This document shows, one piece after another, positions 1-11,106 of a stretch of 64,000 nt of DNA. The position numbers were made by a program, and so were the translations under genes. Below the pieces are notes generated by a model. The model searched no databases and was not told the origin of the DNA. It saw only the letters and a list, made by a program, of their open reading frames with translations. Position 1 is the stretch's first letter, and every line of letters begins with the position of its first letter. Origin of the DNA: Paracamarosporium sp. OC-R06-R3 (lineage: Eukaryota; Ascomycota; Dothideomycetes; Pleosporales; Didymosphaeriaceae); NCBI GenBank assembly GCA_019828545.1, contig JACVRA010000063.1, forward strand, positions 248,001 through 312,000. The letters run 5' to 3'.

Positions 1-947
1 GTCAAAGCTTGACTGAGGATTGAGGATATGACGCTACATCAAGGTTAGTCCGTGCGATACATGCTAGGGGTGTCCGCTTTGACTATGGAATTTGCACGCC
101 ACGAACAAGCCTCCAGGCATCGAAGACTAGTTGTCTAGCATACATATAGGCATCGTAGCGAAAGCGGCAAAGCGACAAATCAATTTATGAGTAGAGTTGC
201 ATATCGATGGGGATCGCTAGGCTCAGAATCAGGTACGCGTACCTTGCCACTCAACCAGAGATACTTTTAATCTTGTTTGAGGGTCTGAAAAGCGAGATTG
301 GGTCTGCCTTCAGATAGAGGCGTAGACAGCTACCAGACAAGGTGCGCGGAACGACGTGCGAAACTTCCGTCACTTCTAGACCATGCGAGAGCCCGACAAA
401 GAAGGTAGCTCGGGGAGCCCGCACTTGGCCCACAATGCGCTTGACCGTGAATGTCTGCTCTCCGGACACGGGAGCTCCCGTACCTATTACGCTACCTTAG
501 TTCCCGCAGAACCAGAGGTACCCACCTTGAACTCGCTTCGGTGTTTCTAAGCTATCGCACGAGAGTTCGGGTCATTCGAAGAGCGAACTGTTCGGTTACA
601 ACTTGCAACCGTATAAGCCCGGGATTGTTGCACCGTGGCGCGTTCGAGAGCTCTGACTTGCTGGGCGAACATGGGCTGATCGCGGGACAAAGATTGCCAG
701 CAAGTTTGCGAGCGTAGCGCGTCCGGCGCGGCTAACCTTTTTCCTATATAGTCCTCGGTCAGACGATTTCACCCCTGCAGATGGGTCGCACTCTACTGCT
801 TAATTTGTCGAACGATGGTTCCCCGTGCCGTGCCGTCTTGCGCCATGAACTCCTACGGTGTTGGTCAATTGGTCGAGCAGATTTATAATACTGTGCAAGT
901 ATCGTGATTGGCTGGAGCAACAACAGATTACATTACGGACAAGCCTA
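1..947. other. No gene recognised
   Basis: Short open frames exist on both strands, but none has a recognisable domain, plausible splice structure or protein-like composition. I see no repeat or RNA gene here. A gene running in from the left edge cannot be excluded. Confidence 0.4.
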
Positions 948-2268
948 CTAAGCTCGCTCCGAGGCAGTGATTGTGGCGTTTTTCCTGACCAGCCTCTCCT
1001 CAGAAATTGTCACCAGGTCGGTTTCGTTATCAGCACCGCGAATCGTACCATCATTCACAGTGTCTGCGATAGAGTGGAGCGGGTACGAAACCTCGTGCAG
1101 ACGCCGGAATCTCCGCTTGTCGTTCTGGGACGACCAACCGCTCCCTCCGATTGTGACCAAGCCAGATGGTGCGTCGCTCGATTTCTTGGTCTCCGGCGCG
1201 GCTATGCAGAATATTCTCCGCAAAGCAGGGAGCATGAGCGGCAGGCAAGCGTTGATTATACCGAGCTGTGGTTCAAGGATGCTCCACGTCTGCACTTGCG
1301 CTGCTGTATACGTAAAGTTGGTGAAGTCGAGCCTCCTGATAGCGAGAAGACGGAGAACGGTGACGATGCAGATGCTGGAGAAGGTGTCATTGTCAGTGCA
1401 AGCGCGAAAAAAACTTGGGTCGGCGCTTACAAGATTCCTATGCTTAACATGAACATGATGCCAAACTTCTTGAGAAGAGGAAGTTGTAAACTCCAGAGTA
1501 TGGGGAGCGGAAGGGCAATGATGGCGACGTCCAACGCCAGGTTGATCAAGCCGGCCGAAAAATAAGCTGTGTGAATATCTGCGCAGTATCCGCCGACGAT
1601 GGTCTTGTCCCAGTTGAAAGCGAATGGGCGACACAATAGGAAGGTCTCGAGTATAATAACGGTGCAATAGCAGAGGGTGAGTATCGCTATCACTTGGACG
1701 ATTCGTTTGAAAGTGTTGAATTGCGGACTGGGAAATAATTTGGTGTAGAAATGCAGCATTGAAAGCTTTACGGACGAGTTTGCCAGCGCCCAGAACAATG
1801 CGCCCGGAATGAAGAGCTGAGAAGATTCAGAACATGTACTGGTTGGCCATTGCGAATACTGACCTTCTGAAGCGCTATGATATCCTCATGCGACACATCA
1901 TCCATGTGACGACCCGCAGCGCCTAAGACGACCGCTAGAAAAGCTCGTTAATGGCACCCTTGGATAGACGGGCGGTGTCGTACACATTACGGCGCATGCT
2001 CCTATGGCGGAAGTCCAGCACTATAGATTGTGAGAAATGTGTCCTGTTCGGAGTGTTGCCTTGCATAGCATACCCAAGCAGACAAGATAAAGTAATCATG
2101 GATAGCGAGCCGCGCGCCGGCAATGCTTCGAGCCCATAGCCTCAGGGCGCATGAGATGGTGATCAGAACCTGGAAGACGGCGAAAACAGCGATTTGGGCC
2201 ACGCCCAAGGTATTTCCTGCAACTTTGCTCATCGCAGGGGGGTTCCGGAGAAAAACGGTTCCAGGCAA
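948..2268 (-). CDS. PTH11-like integral membrane protein (fungal rhodopsin domain)
   Basis: Multi-pass plasma-membrane protein of the fungal rhodopsin-domain family, which includes PTH11-type receptors; ligand unknown. Best model has four exons (2268-2022, 1934-1864, 1816-1431, 1374-948; 376 residues). Exon 1 holds TM1 and the start of TM2 (HDYFILSAW). Exon 2 carries the family motif GRHMDD. Exon 3 has the ALFWALANSSVKLSMLHFY helix, and exon 4 contains LGIINACLPLMLPALRR, the diagnostic last-helix segment. Introns 2 and 3 are canonical. The donor of intron 1 (GTGCTG, 2021) is weak; it was chosen because it is the only solution I found that keeps frame, so that junction is uncertain or the gene may be slightly damaged. 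It is divergent from the UbiA gene at 2716. Family assignment is firm; receptor function is inferred. Confidence 0.75.
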
Positions 2269-2715
2269 AAGCTGTACTTATTATCCACTACACGTGCGCG
2301 TGTGGAGAAAGCGAGTCGAATGGACCGGGAACGAGGTCTCGATCCAACAGTTGCCCGGAGGTGAAGGGAAGAGGAGGGGTATAAGCTTTGAAAGCGTGGG
2401 AGATGGAGTGCCCGTGCCCCAATATTATTGCACCGGGTGGCTTACCGGGGTTGTGTGCCCAGCCTATGCTGCATGAAATACAAGGCCGCGACACTCCGCC
2501 TGTACCGGTACTATACAGATACCTCAATCAAGCATCTGCAAGGTCACATTCCCGATCTGAAATGTACACTTCGGAATGTGGGTGGTACATTTTGCGAGAT
2601 GGCCAAGATTTCTGCCGGTATTATCGCGGCGTAGTGACCGTTGAATACTTATCATCGAGGTGCACTGCAGGATGATTCTGCTAAGTGAAAAATATCCACA
2701 AAGTCTCCTTTCAAC

Positions 2716-3648
2716 ATGGAAACGTCTATTCCAGACTCTTTTTGTATTCAGAAGCCATGGAACAATATCGCATATCATACCTACACTATCTGGCTCTTTA
2801 CGTTCTCTGATTTGAAGACTATCATTATTCCTACCAGCACATTTGGTTTGATTGGAGCATTCTCTGGCATACCTCTGCTGTCTGGGTCACTTCCTCCGGA
2901 GTCCATAATTGCCCGAGCGCCGCATGTACTTTTTTGGACATGGTCAACTCTTTTGCCATTCGCAATCAACAATCAAAGCAGCGAATCCGCTATTCTGGAA
3001 GACTCTCTCAACAAGCCATGGAGACCGTTACCATCGCGTCGAATATCAGTCAAATCAGCAAATATATACATGCTGATTCTTTATTGTGTAAACATGGCGA
3101 TCTCTTTCAAGATGGGTGCCCGTCGGCAGGCTCTGGCAATGGTGTTCCTCGGAACATGGTACAATCGCCTAGGAGGAGCTGATCGGAGCTGCGTGGAAAA
3201 AAACTTTATCAACGCTGCTGGATACATATCTTTTATAACTGGAGCCCTCAGCGTTGCAGCCAATACTAGAGTCACTGGCATATCATTCGGTTCAATGGCA
3301 GTACCATGGTTCATCTTCATCGGTCTCGTCATCTTCACAACAGTACACGCCCAAGACTTCGAGGATATGGACGGCGACGCAGCTCGACAAAGAAAAACCG
3401 TTCCTCTAGTCATTGGCGAAAATGCCGCAAGGTGGCTTATCACGCTCGCCATTCCACTCTGGTCAATGCTCATTCCATGGTATTTTCGGAGTCACGTGCT
3501 AGGGTATCTAGGGCCAGCTCTTCTAGCAGTTGTTGTAGCCTATCGGTTCTTTATGAAGCGAAGCAAAGATGACGACAAGAAATCCTTCCGGTTCTGGAAT
3601 CTGTGGATCGTCTCTTTGTATATAATTCCTTTCCATGTAAGTGGGTAG
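2716..3648 (+). CDS. UbiA-superfamily membrane prenyltransferase or terpene cyclase
   Basis: Polytopic UbiA-fold enzyme of about 310 residues. Members of this superfamily ionise prenyl diphosphates and either transfer the prenyl group or, in the fungal Fma-TC type, cyclise it. Motif 1 lies at about residues 85-110 as the fungal variant ending EDSLNKPWRPLPSRR; motif 2 is DFEDMDGDAARQRKTVPL at about residue 214. LGGADRSCVEKNFINAAGY in between is also typical of the fungal subgroup. Several hydrophobic helices are visible. The frame is open from ATG to TAG at 3648, but a good donor (GTAAGT, 3636) sits just before the stop, so a short final exon downstream is possible. No terpene or polyketide biosynthetic gene adjoins it, so the substrate cannot be inferred. 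Confidence 0.8.
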   Translation: METSIPDSFCIQKPWNNIAYHTYTIWLFTFSDLKTIIIPTSTFGLIGAFSGIPLLSGSLPPESIIARAPHVLFWTWSTLLPFAINNQSSESAILEDSLNKPWRPLPSRRISVKSANIYMLILYCVNMAISFKMGARRQALAMVFLGTWYNRLGGADRSCVEKNFINAAGYISFITGALSVAANTRVTGISFGSMAVPWFIFIGLVIFTTVHAQDFEDMDGDAARQRKTVPLVIGENAARWLITLAIPLWSMLIPWYFRSHVLGYLGPALLAVVVAYRFFMKRSKDDDKKSFRFWNLWIVSLYIIPFHVSG

Positions 3649-5336
3649 AGGTGTCAAAGGATAAACCGCAATGGTTAACATGTTTATTCAAAAACACATA
3701 TTGGTAGAGGAAATTCCTTGAGAACCTGTCCACTGAAGCAAACTTGACGATAGTGTGCGACACACTTGAATGTACCTCTCCTATCATATTTCAGACAATG
3801 ATGAGAAGTGAGTTATCATTTAGAGAGGTACTGATTGTACCAGAACAAGCCAACTTTTGTGTGTTGCAAGCATCCAACTTCGCGAGGATGTCAATACCCA
3901 ATCACAATTTGTTGTCGCCATGTAACCCTTCGCTTAGTGGTCCAGTGGGAAGAAGGGTGTCACTCGGCCCGACCGCACCAACAACAACAGATATGAGGAG
4001 TGCGTTGGACAGGGATTAGGATATCATGTTTGAGCGTAACAAGGGTGAGATTACATGCAGGGGTTTGTAAGACTGCTTACGCCGTGGGCAACATCTTCGC
4101 GAAACTTAATCTTGAACGGAATACGACCTTCCATTATGGAAGGCTGTACGAGAACGAAATTTTCTTTTCTCGCTAAAAAGTTCTAGATGTACCTATGTCA
4201 TGAATCTTGTTTTGCTGCCTGCCCCGAAGTCCGACTGCTAGTTGATCAAGGTCTTGTCAGCTTCGACACTAAGTATTCGCACGAAACAAACCGCGTTGCA
4301 GTAAACGGTAGACACAATATTTCATGAACAGGGATTTGGCATCTAGTTGGCCGACATTAAGTGCCGAGGCAGAGACTTATTTTGTGAGCCAGTACCTAGC
4401 CGGACCCTACCACCCCATCTAACAAACCAACCTGTTGTGTCTTCATGCACCTCTTGGCACACTTTATGTTCCACCAAACACAGGCATGAGTGTAGCCAAA
4501 TTTAGTTTGCCGTTCAAAGTATATGGTCAATGTCAATGATCGTCGTGCTCTTAACTACCGAACGGAATACGACGCTTCCCGGCGGCGTATCATCACTTGG
4601 CTTACGGAACACGTCAATCTGTTTGCCATCAGAAGTACCCGCGGTCAAAAGGCCTGCAGTGTTATTCTCGCTCTGCCAACAAATTCCTTACTGATCGTCA
4701 TGCCGAGTTCAGTGACCAGATTCCTAAATCTGGCGTACTCAATGTTTGAAAGAGGTGCATGTGCGATGAATAATTTCAAATTGTGCGGAGAGCATGAGTC
4801 TTGGCGAATAGATGGTTTGCAAGCGATAGTTTTCATTCTCCAATGTACTTTCTTCGAGATTTATTGCCAGACTTGCCACTCTACTGCATCACAAGGCCTT
4901 TGTTATATACAACAAGACTGCTTCTCGCTCATAATGAATCTTCTATCTCTACTCCTCGCTACCATTAGTTTCAGAAAGTTTGTTCACTTTGCATCGCCCA
5001 CCGCAAGACTAATAATTTTCAATCTCAATACTATGCGAAGAGCTCGAATACAATTGCGCTGATACTAATGGTAGCGCTATTATCTGAGGCGCATTCTTGT
5101 TAAGTAATGAGCGCATTTGAGACAACTTGGTATTGTGTCAGAGCCCTCGAAACTTCGGTTTGTGCTATCGTCGTGTAAAGTGGGTGGCACATTGTGATCT
5201 TACAAAGTACCTCTGCCAAGTCGGTGAAAACGTGTTATCATTGAATAAGTATAATTCATTAAGTGGCACACGGAGGAAATTAATATACTTAGCTTAACTC
5301 AGGTCAATACCGCTCGTAACCACTCTCCGGATCTTC
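3649..5336. other. Intergenic, no gene supported
   Basis: About 1.7 kb between the UbiA gene and the kinase-like gene. A 179-codon open frame (4523-5062) is what chance would give in a window this size and resembles no family. A 14-nt direct repeat (4114-4127 and 4560-4573) is the only structure I noticed. Confidence 0.5.
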
Positions 5337-6344
5337 ATGATGTTTCAACCTACTTCCCAATCCGCTTCCGATGTTGCCATTGACACTCAAGGCAAGTACG
5401 TAGGAGTGAGCCATGCAGGAAGTGGTTGCACCGCCAAGGTCTGGTTTGCCATTCCACAAGAGATCTTGAAGCACACTGTACATCCCTTAGATGTCCATGC
5501 CTTACGTTCCCAAATCTGCGCGGTGAAGGTATATAGGGAATTATCGTCCCGCGTATACTTCGACAAGGAACTTCCTGTAATGAAGCAACTTCAAACAGTT
5601 CCTAACAACCTGCGCGCTCGGTTCGCCGAGCCTCTTGACTTTTCTCAGAAGGCCGAGGATGATAGTGCAAGCACATCTTGGTATGCCATGAAAGCTATCC
5701 ATGGGTGTACATTGGCGCAGTTGCGCATGGTAGCTAGAGCTAACAACCGTGTCATTCCGTCAGAATTGGTGTTTCATGCTTACATCCAACTCAACGAAGC
5801 GATTCAATTCCTACTTCAGTCTAATCCACCAATGATCAAAGGAGACTGGAACACCTGCAATGTAATGGTAGATCCAACTACCCAGGAGACTCCCGGGTTC
5901 CCTAACTTTGTGTTGATCGATTTTGGCGGCAGCGTAGTCGGAGATTCTATCTCAGAACTCGTGCGTCAAAGCGAACGATTTTGGTTCTACAGAATGATTT
6001 ACGATCTAGCTTTGCTAAATCATGGCTGTAGACATCCCAACTTCTTACTCAAGAAGGACAATGGCGTAGATCAGCCTGGTTGTGTTCACGAAATCGAGTT
6101 CACTGACTTTGTGGATACGCTTGGAAGCCGCCTCGACGTTCACGCGCACCTGAACCCACCGAACCAGCAGCTAGAGATTGATCTCCAAGATAGAATCCCC
6201 AAGATCTTAGCGATCAAGCGTGACTACGCTTCGCAAGAGACTCTTCAGGCGATCGGTTCCTTTGTTCAAGAAGGCCTCACGATCAGCGATGTGAAATTTC
6301 CAGCCGAAGAGCAGATCTCGAACGCATTGTTGGGGTGGACGTAA
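5337..6344 (+). CDS. Protein-kinase-like fold protein, atypical catalytic loop
   Basis: Single-exon, 335 residues. A glycine-loop-like segment (residues 22-31) is followed by AVKVY with the presumed ATP-binding Lys64, a helix-C glutamate candidate near residue 78 and a hinge-like segment around 115-125. The catalytic loop reads KGDWNTCNVMV (Asp170, Asn175) instead of HRDLKxxN, and the metal-binding motif is IDFGG (Asp195). Catalytic Asp, Asn and DFG are present while the HRD His/Arg pair is not, as in fungal orphan and phosphotransferase-like kinases. After residue 200 the sequence diverges from ordinary kinase C-lobes. Activity is therefore possible but unproven, and the substrate is unknown. 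Two tandem ATGs at 5337 and 5340 could both serve as start. It sits alone, facing the mitochondrial carrier convergently. Confidence 0.65.
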   Translation: MMFQPTSQSASDVAIDTQGKYVGVSHAGSGCTAKVWFAIPQEILKHTVHPLDVHALRSQICAVKVYRELSSRVYFDKELPVMKQLQTVPNNLRARFAEPLDFSQKAEDDSASTSWYAMKAIHGCTLAQLRMVARANNRVIPSELVFHAYIQLNEAIQFLLQSNPPMIKGDWNTCNVMVDPTTQETPGFPNFVLIDFGGSVVGDSISELVRQSERFWFYRMIYDLALLNHGCRHPNFLLKKDNGVDQPGCVHEIEFTDFVDTLGSRLDVHAHLNPPNQQLEIDLQDRIPKILAIKRDYASQETLQAIGSFVQEGLTISDVKFPAEEQISNALLGWT

Positions 6345-6624
6345 AGCGGCATCTCTTAGTCAAGCAAAGTCATAAGTTTTGAGACAATATAAAATTTCCC
6401 AAACTAACGCAGGTAGTCTGGATCAACTTTACCAAAGCTTTATTTCTTCATTGACCGTTCTTCTCATCTATCGACCATTGTTCATGTCTCCCGATGTAAT
6501 GTACTACACGCGCTTCTTGCTACCAGTTTTATCCTCCCAACTAAAGTTCGTATCAAGTTAGCCCGGGCTCCCATGATTGAAAAGGAACCGAAGCATGTAT
6601 TCGGACCCTCGAAAAGTTGCAGAC

Positions 6625-7812
6625 TTACATATTGAGGAACAGTTTCCAGAGGATAGAGAATAGAATGCCCTGCAGTCCGTTTGCCAATATACGGGTCTTC
6701 AGGCCGCGTCCAAATAAACCCAGCTTCCCATCTTGACGAATGACTCGTCTTGCAGCCTCCGCTACAGGTATGTCAGCCAGTATCAACACATCAAACATAG
6801 ATGCACTGCACATACAGTATGAAACCTTCGTGTCATTGACCTGGCGGTAAGTCTTGATGACACGAAGAGAATTCGAAATCGAATCAGAAACAATAGATGC
6901 GCAAAAACCAATAAATGCTGCTCGAAGCAGCCATAGAAACAATTGATGGCTCTTAGACGGCTCGGTGATTGCTTCTGAAAGCCAGTTATACTGCAAGTAT
7001 ACGTCAACACGAGTCATAGTAGTTCAAGGAATAAGTCTTACTGTAGCAAACCAAGGATAATGTCCGACAAAGGTCGCAGCAGCCGTGGCAAATGCCCCCC
7101 ACCAAAGACTTCCTACCCCATCTGTTCGAATACGCTGCCTAAGCAAGGCAGTCCCACCCGCGCCTTGGGCTTGCAGAGTTGTCTTGAGCGTGTCGATCGG
7201 AGTCAGGATCATCCGGAAAGCAGCAGCGCAGGCAGACGCAAAGATCGTCTTGATAGGCGAAGGTAATCTTGCCAGATAGCCATTAGAGCTTAACAATGCA
7301 AGAATTCCAGCATTGGCAGCAGTGTCTCCGAATCTTGCCACTGGACCTTGGACAAGCGCAGCAGTAAGACCTTGGTAGTACCGCCGCAACCCCCCGTCTT
7401 CATACAAAGTTTGTGTGGCCACCCTAAGAGAGGTGCCGTGTCGATATTGGTAGTTCATTATTGTTCTTATTGGCATTAATAAGAGAACCTGGAGAACCAT
7501 GGCTGCAGCACCACTCAAGCCGCCACCTAGCGCGCGCTTCAACGCGGCACCAAGATCAAAGTCGACATCGTCCGCCTCTATCCAACCTATGATAAAAAGT
7601 GCAACGAGGGCTTCAACGAGCACAATTGCCAAAGCCCACCAAAGATATCGATATCTGCTGGGGGCCTCTTCGGACTGCGATTTTAAAGACGATGTATCGT
7701 CCGATGTATTGGTCGGTGAATCATCCTGTTGGACGGGTACCGGCTCAACGGCGAGCAGAGGGGATCGCTCGTCTGAACCACGACCAGGTTCCAGGCCGCG
7801 GGAAGAAACCAT
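6625..7812 (-). CDS. Mitochondrial carrier family protein
   Basis: Solute carrier of the SLC25 type, expected in a mitochondrial or other organelle membrane; substrate not predictable. Exons 7812-7042, 6990-6816 and 6761-6625 give 360 residues. A long hydrophilic Ser/Glu-rich N-terminus precedes a first helix, then three carrier modules. The middle module keeps the signature (LTPIDTLKTTLQAQ), while the first (LLMPIRTIMNY) and third (SDSISNSLRVIKTY) are degenerate. The C-terminus LFGRGLKTRILANGLQGILF is characteristic. Intron 2 (6815-6762) is 54 nt and contains no in-frame stop, so its retention would insert 18 residues without a frameshift. I chose ATG 7812 over 7911 because the upstream extension looks like leader sequence. 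Confidence 0.85.
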
Positions 7813-8636
7813 CACTTCAATGTGATGGGTAGTGAATGTGATGAGGAAGAATAATTTCAACGATTGAAGGTGGTTGGGAGGGTTGCCGATTGGTAATCCT
7901 CTAGTTGGCACATCCGTAGGCGAATGACGCGATCTTGGCGCTATGCGTGGATCCGGAGATAAGAAAGTAGATAATCCACTACGTCTTCGACATCTTCATA
8001 AAGTGCTCATCCAACGCGTAATCGTCGTACCTCATCGTCGATGATAGTACTATGGCTGCTTCTTGACCTCATAAATCAAAATGTTAGCTGACAATTCATG
8101 ATGCGTCGAAACAACAGTAAGATCAACAACTCTATCAATCGTTCTGGAAGGTAGAATGCGGCACGTCTTGAGACATCATACATTTAACCAGGACATATTA
8201 CTCTCATAGTAACCAACCTCGAGGAGCAGCTGCAGCGGGGCCGGACTGCGCTGCTTTAATCTTGACCGTGTTCCAACATTGCGGGCTATTGACTAGAACT
8301 AAGGGAGTATTAGACCGTCGTCGAGAATATCAATTACCTGTGGGCACGGTGTTTTATTCGCTGTCTGTTTTCAGACTGACAACTTAGTTGTTCGATCGTC
8401 CATACTGTATGCTACACTGCTCTCTATTTTGCTGTTTGCCGTAACTTCCCAGTCCAAGGTTTTATTGTGGGCCGTTGTCAAATACTCGACAATATCGTAT
8501 AAGAGCGTGCATCTTCTTCTATCGGTAAGTTACGTAGGCCTGTACCGAATCAGTCATCCACCAGCCTCCAACCCTTTTCACCAGTTCTGAGCATATACCA
8601 TTCAGGCCTCGTGTCACGAGTCTCGGCGAAGGGTTC
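7813..8636. other. Intergenic, no gene supported
   Basis: Upstream region of the carrier gene and downstream region of the small gene that follows. No open frame with coding character, RNA gene or repeat was recognised. Confidence 0.5.
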
Positions 8637-9015
8637 TTATCGAGAGGTCACCGGTGTCAGAACCACGAAGCCCTTCTCGCTCTTCTCGAAACCCACAAAC
8701 CGAACCATCACCTGCTTTCCGTTAACCTCGCCTTGCCAAAGCAACAGTCCCACCATTGGCTTCTTGTCCATCTGCCAGCGCTCTGCTGCACTGGTCTGGT
8801 CCAGAAGCATCGAGCTCCATTGGGTTGTTGTTTTGGTCTGGTGCATCCAGACATGGAATATGGAGAGCGGACCGTCGCCGGGATCGTTGATGAGTGAGGC
8901 TGCTTGCTTTTAGAGTTTTGGATGAATGAATGTTTCTGCAGTACTTACGGTCGAACTTATACAATACGGTATCGCCCCGCTTGTCGATGTAGCGATAGAC
9001 CTCGCGTGATGACAT
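8637..9015 (-). CDS. Small conserved-looking protein, function unknown
   Basis: Two exons (9015-8949 and 8899-8637) separated by a 49-nt intron with GTAAGT donor and AGCAAGCAG acceptor give a 109-residue protein. Splicing joins KFD to PSLINDPGDGPLSIFHVW in one frame. The product is soluble, with no signal peptide or membrane helix; the C-terminal half alternates short hydrophobic strands (VGLLLWQGEVNG, VMVRFVGFEKSEKGFVVL), suggesting a small beta-rich fold. I do not recognise the family. Perfect phase continuity across the intron and strand-like periodicity are the reasons for calling it a gene. Confidence 0.6.
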
Positions 9016-9538
9016 TATACCACGGACAATTTGGGACAGAGCGGTATGTTATCGAGGTAGGTCACAGACAAGAGGCTCTTGTTGAGCGCTGAAGAGTCGT
9101 TCTGAGATCCGAAAGCTGTTTGAAGTTGAGAGCGGATCGAAAGTGATGGGTTGCTATGAGGTAATGGGGGGCGTTTGCATCAATGCGGTTGACCGCGTCT
9201 CTGCGGCAACCCGCATATAGAAGGATATCTCACCGCGCATGTTTACTCCGAACATTCAAGAAAAGAGAAAGAGGCTACACGTGTGGGTCGGTAATAACAG
9301 CAAATGGCCTAGTTTACGCCAATATCAGTCGAACGCGGCTCCTTTAATAGTGGAGAGGTATATTCACGTAACGGAATACGCATATTGTCCTGGCGCTTTC
9401 CTTGTCAAAAAGAAATAGGAACTTCCAGATTCTAGATGTGCACCTCATTGACTTAAGCTGCATGTTGCGGCTACCTATTCCATATAAGCGCTTTCATTTT
9501 ATTGAACCTGAAATATAACCTATCAAACCGACAACCTG
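9016..9538. other. Intergenic, no gene supported
   Basis: Between the start of the small gene and the 3' end of the hydrolase gene. Nothing recognised. Confidence 0.5.
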
Positions 9539-10543
9539 TCAAATCTCTTCTAGTGCCTTTTCGCTCTCCAGGAACGCCCCGACAAACTGCATATACCGCT
9601 CCCTCTCCTCAAAATGTCCCATATGACTAGACTTTTCGAGATGTAGCCATTTCACCTTTGGAATGTGATGGAACCAAGGAGCCACGGCCAAATCTTGCAC
9701 CTCGTCGTACCGCCCATTGATCAACAAGACCTCAGATCGAATCAAGTGGGCTGTAGAATAACCCTCCCAATCTTTCAATGAGCCTATCGCTAAGATCTCA
9801 GAAGGGCCCAGCCTGATAACATGTAATGTAAGCTTCTACAGCAAGGTTAAGCATTGGGATAGGGGTATTCACATTGTCTTATACACGGTTGGATCCTCGT
9901 CCAAATGCTCCAACGAGTCCGTCAAATCTGAAGGAAATGGATCCAATCGACAGAGGTGCTTTTTGTAGAACACCAAGCATGCGTTCTTGTACTTTTCGCT
10001 CTCGAAGTCCTCATCGCGGGTACATTCCTCGAGATCCTTTTGCACATCCTCAGGGAGGGACTTGACAAGCTCTTGCACGCCTTTCATCATGAGCGGGACA
10101 CTGGCCGGTGGATTTGCAAGGATGACTTTCCGTAGCCCAACAGGGTTCCGCGCTGCATATACACCACCCAGCATGCCTCCCCAACTTTGGCCTAGGAAGT
10201 CGTATCCGCGCTCGCGTAGGTCCAAGTGGTCCACAAGATTATTTAGCTCGTCAACGAAGAGGTCGATTGTCCAGAAGGATTCGTCGCCGTCTTTTTCGCG
10301 CAGTCTAGTGGAGCGTCCGCAGCCTACCTGATCGTAGAAAATAATAGGGATCCCGTACTTTTCGTGAAGATCGGTGAATGGGAGCATGTACTCATGGCCG
10401 GCTCCGGGACCGCCGTGGACTGTTACGAGGGGGGTCACTCCGCTTTTGAGATTGCCAATGATCTTGTACCAAGTCTCGCATGGCTTCCCGGCATTGGGAA
10501 TGTGGAAAGCAACCTTCCCTTCGATGGCCTTCATGGCTGTCAT
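9539..10543 (-). CDS. Proline iminopeptidase-type alpha/beta hydrolase (peptidase S33)
   Basis: Serine hydrolase of the S33 family, which removes N-terminal proline or hydrolyses amino-acid amides; probably cytosolic, since no signal peptide is seen. Exons 10543-9873 and 9812-9539 give 314 residues, the usual length. Oxyanion-hole motif HGGPG at residues 43-47, DQVGCGRS at 71-78, nucleophile elbow GQSWGG with Ser120. Exon 2 supplies the catalytic Asp (GRYDEV) and His (SSHMGHFEE). The intron (GTGAAT donor, TATCAG acceptor) splits an ATG codon and restores the frame as KTMLGPSEIL. Substrate preference between peptides and amides cannot be told from sequence. Confidence 0.88.
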
Positions 10544-11106
10544 GGTGGACTCCGGGTTCGCTGTATCGTTGAAGAACGAAGGTGTAATGATACTCCACTT
10601 TGAGCGGGGTCAGAAGGCAATTTAAACACTCAAACAGAGTTAACGTCGGCTTTTTGTCACCATAAGCGCTCCATTAGGAAATGATGAAAGTTGTGTAACA
10701 ATGGCAGCCAATCACTGGAAATAACCACGCCATGAATGTGGCACGGAAGGCGATAAAGAGACTTTCGATATATGGGACAAACGGGTCGGAAAAGAAGAGA
10801 AACATAAAGAAGAGGATTATAGGCTGTGCCGCGATAGTTGTTTATTTATCATGATTTGATGTTCACCATTTGACCATGTTCTGGTCTTGTTCCATGCCCC
10901 TCTTTTCAACCACGGGAAGGGTTGGCAACGGTATCGTCGTCAGCCCAAGAAGTCCTGGGGCCTACGCGTTCTTATTCCCCCGAAGGTCTATTCTCTGCTT
11001 CTCTGAGATCGCCTCATTCATATCTGCCTCGGCGTACCCTGCATGCGTTGTCTTGTTGTTCCAAAACATCTTTAGATACCGTGTATTTAAAACCAGTGTT
11101 GCAGCC
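10544..11106. other. Intergenic, no gene supported
   Basis: Upstream of the hydrolase and downstream of NOP16. Open frames here on the plus strand are antisense to the NOP16 3' region and have no domain. Confidence 0.5.

Noticed and set aside
858..1565. 235-codon plus-strand ORF
   Set aside because: Antisense to the PTH11-like exons, which carry recognisable family motifs.
4523..5062. 179-codon plus-strand ORF
   Set aside because: About one stop-free frame this long is expected by chance in 64 kb; no domain, odd composition, no splice support.
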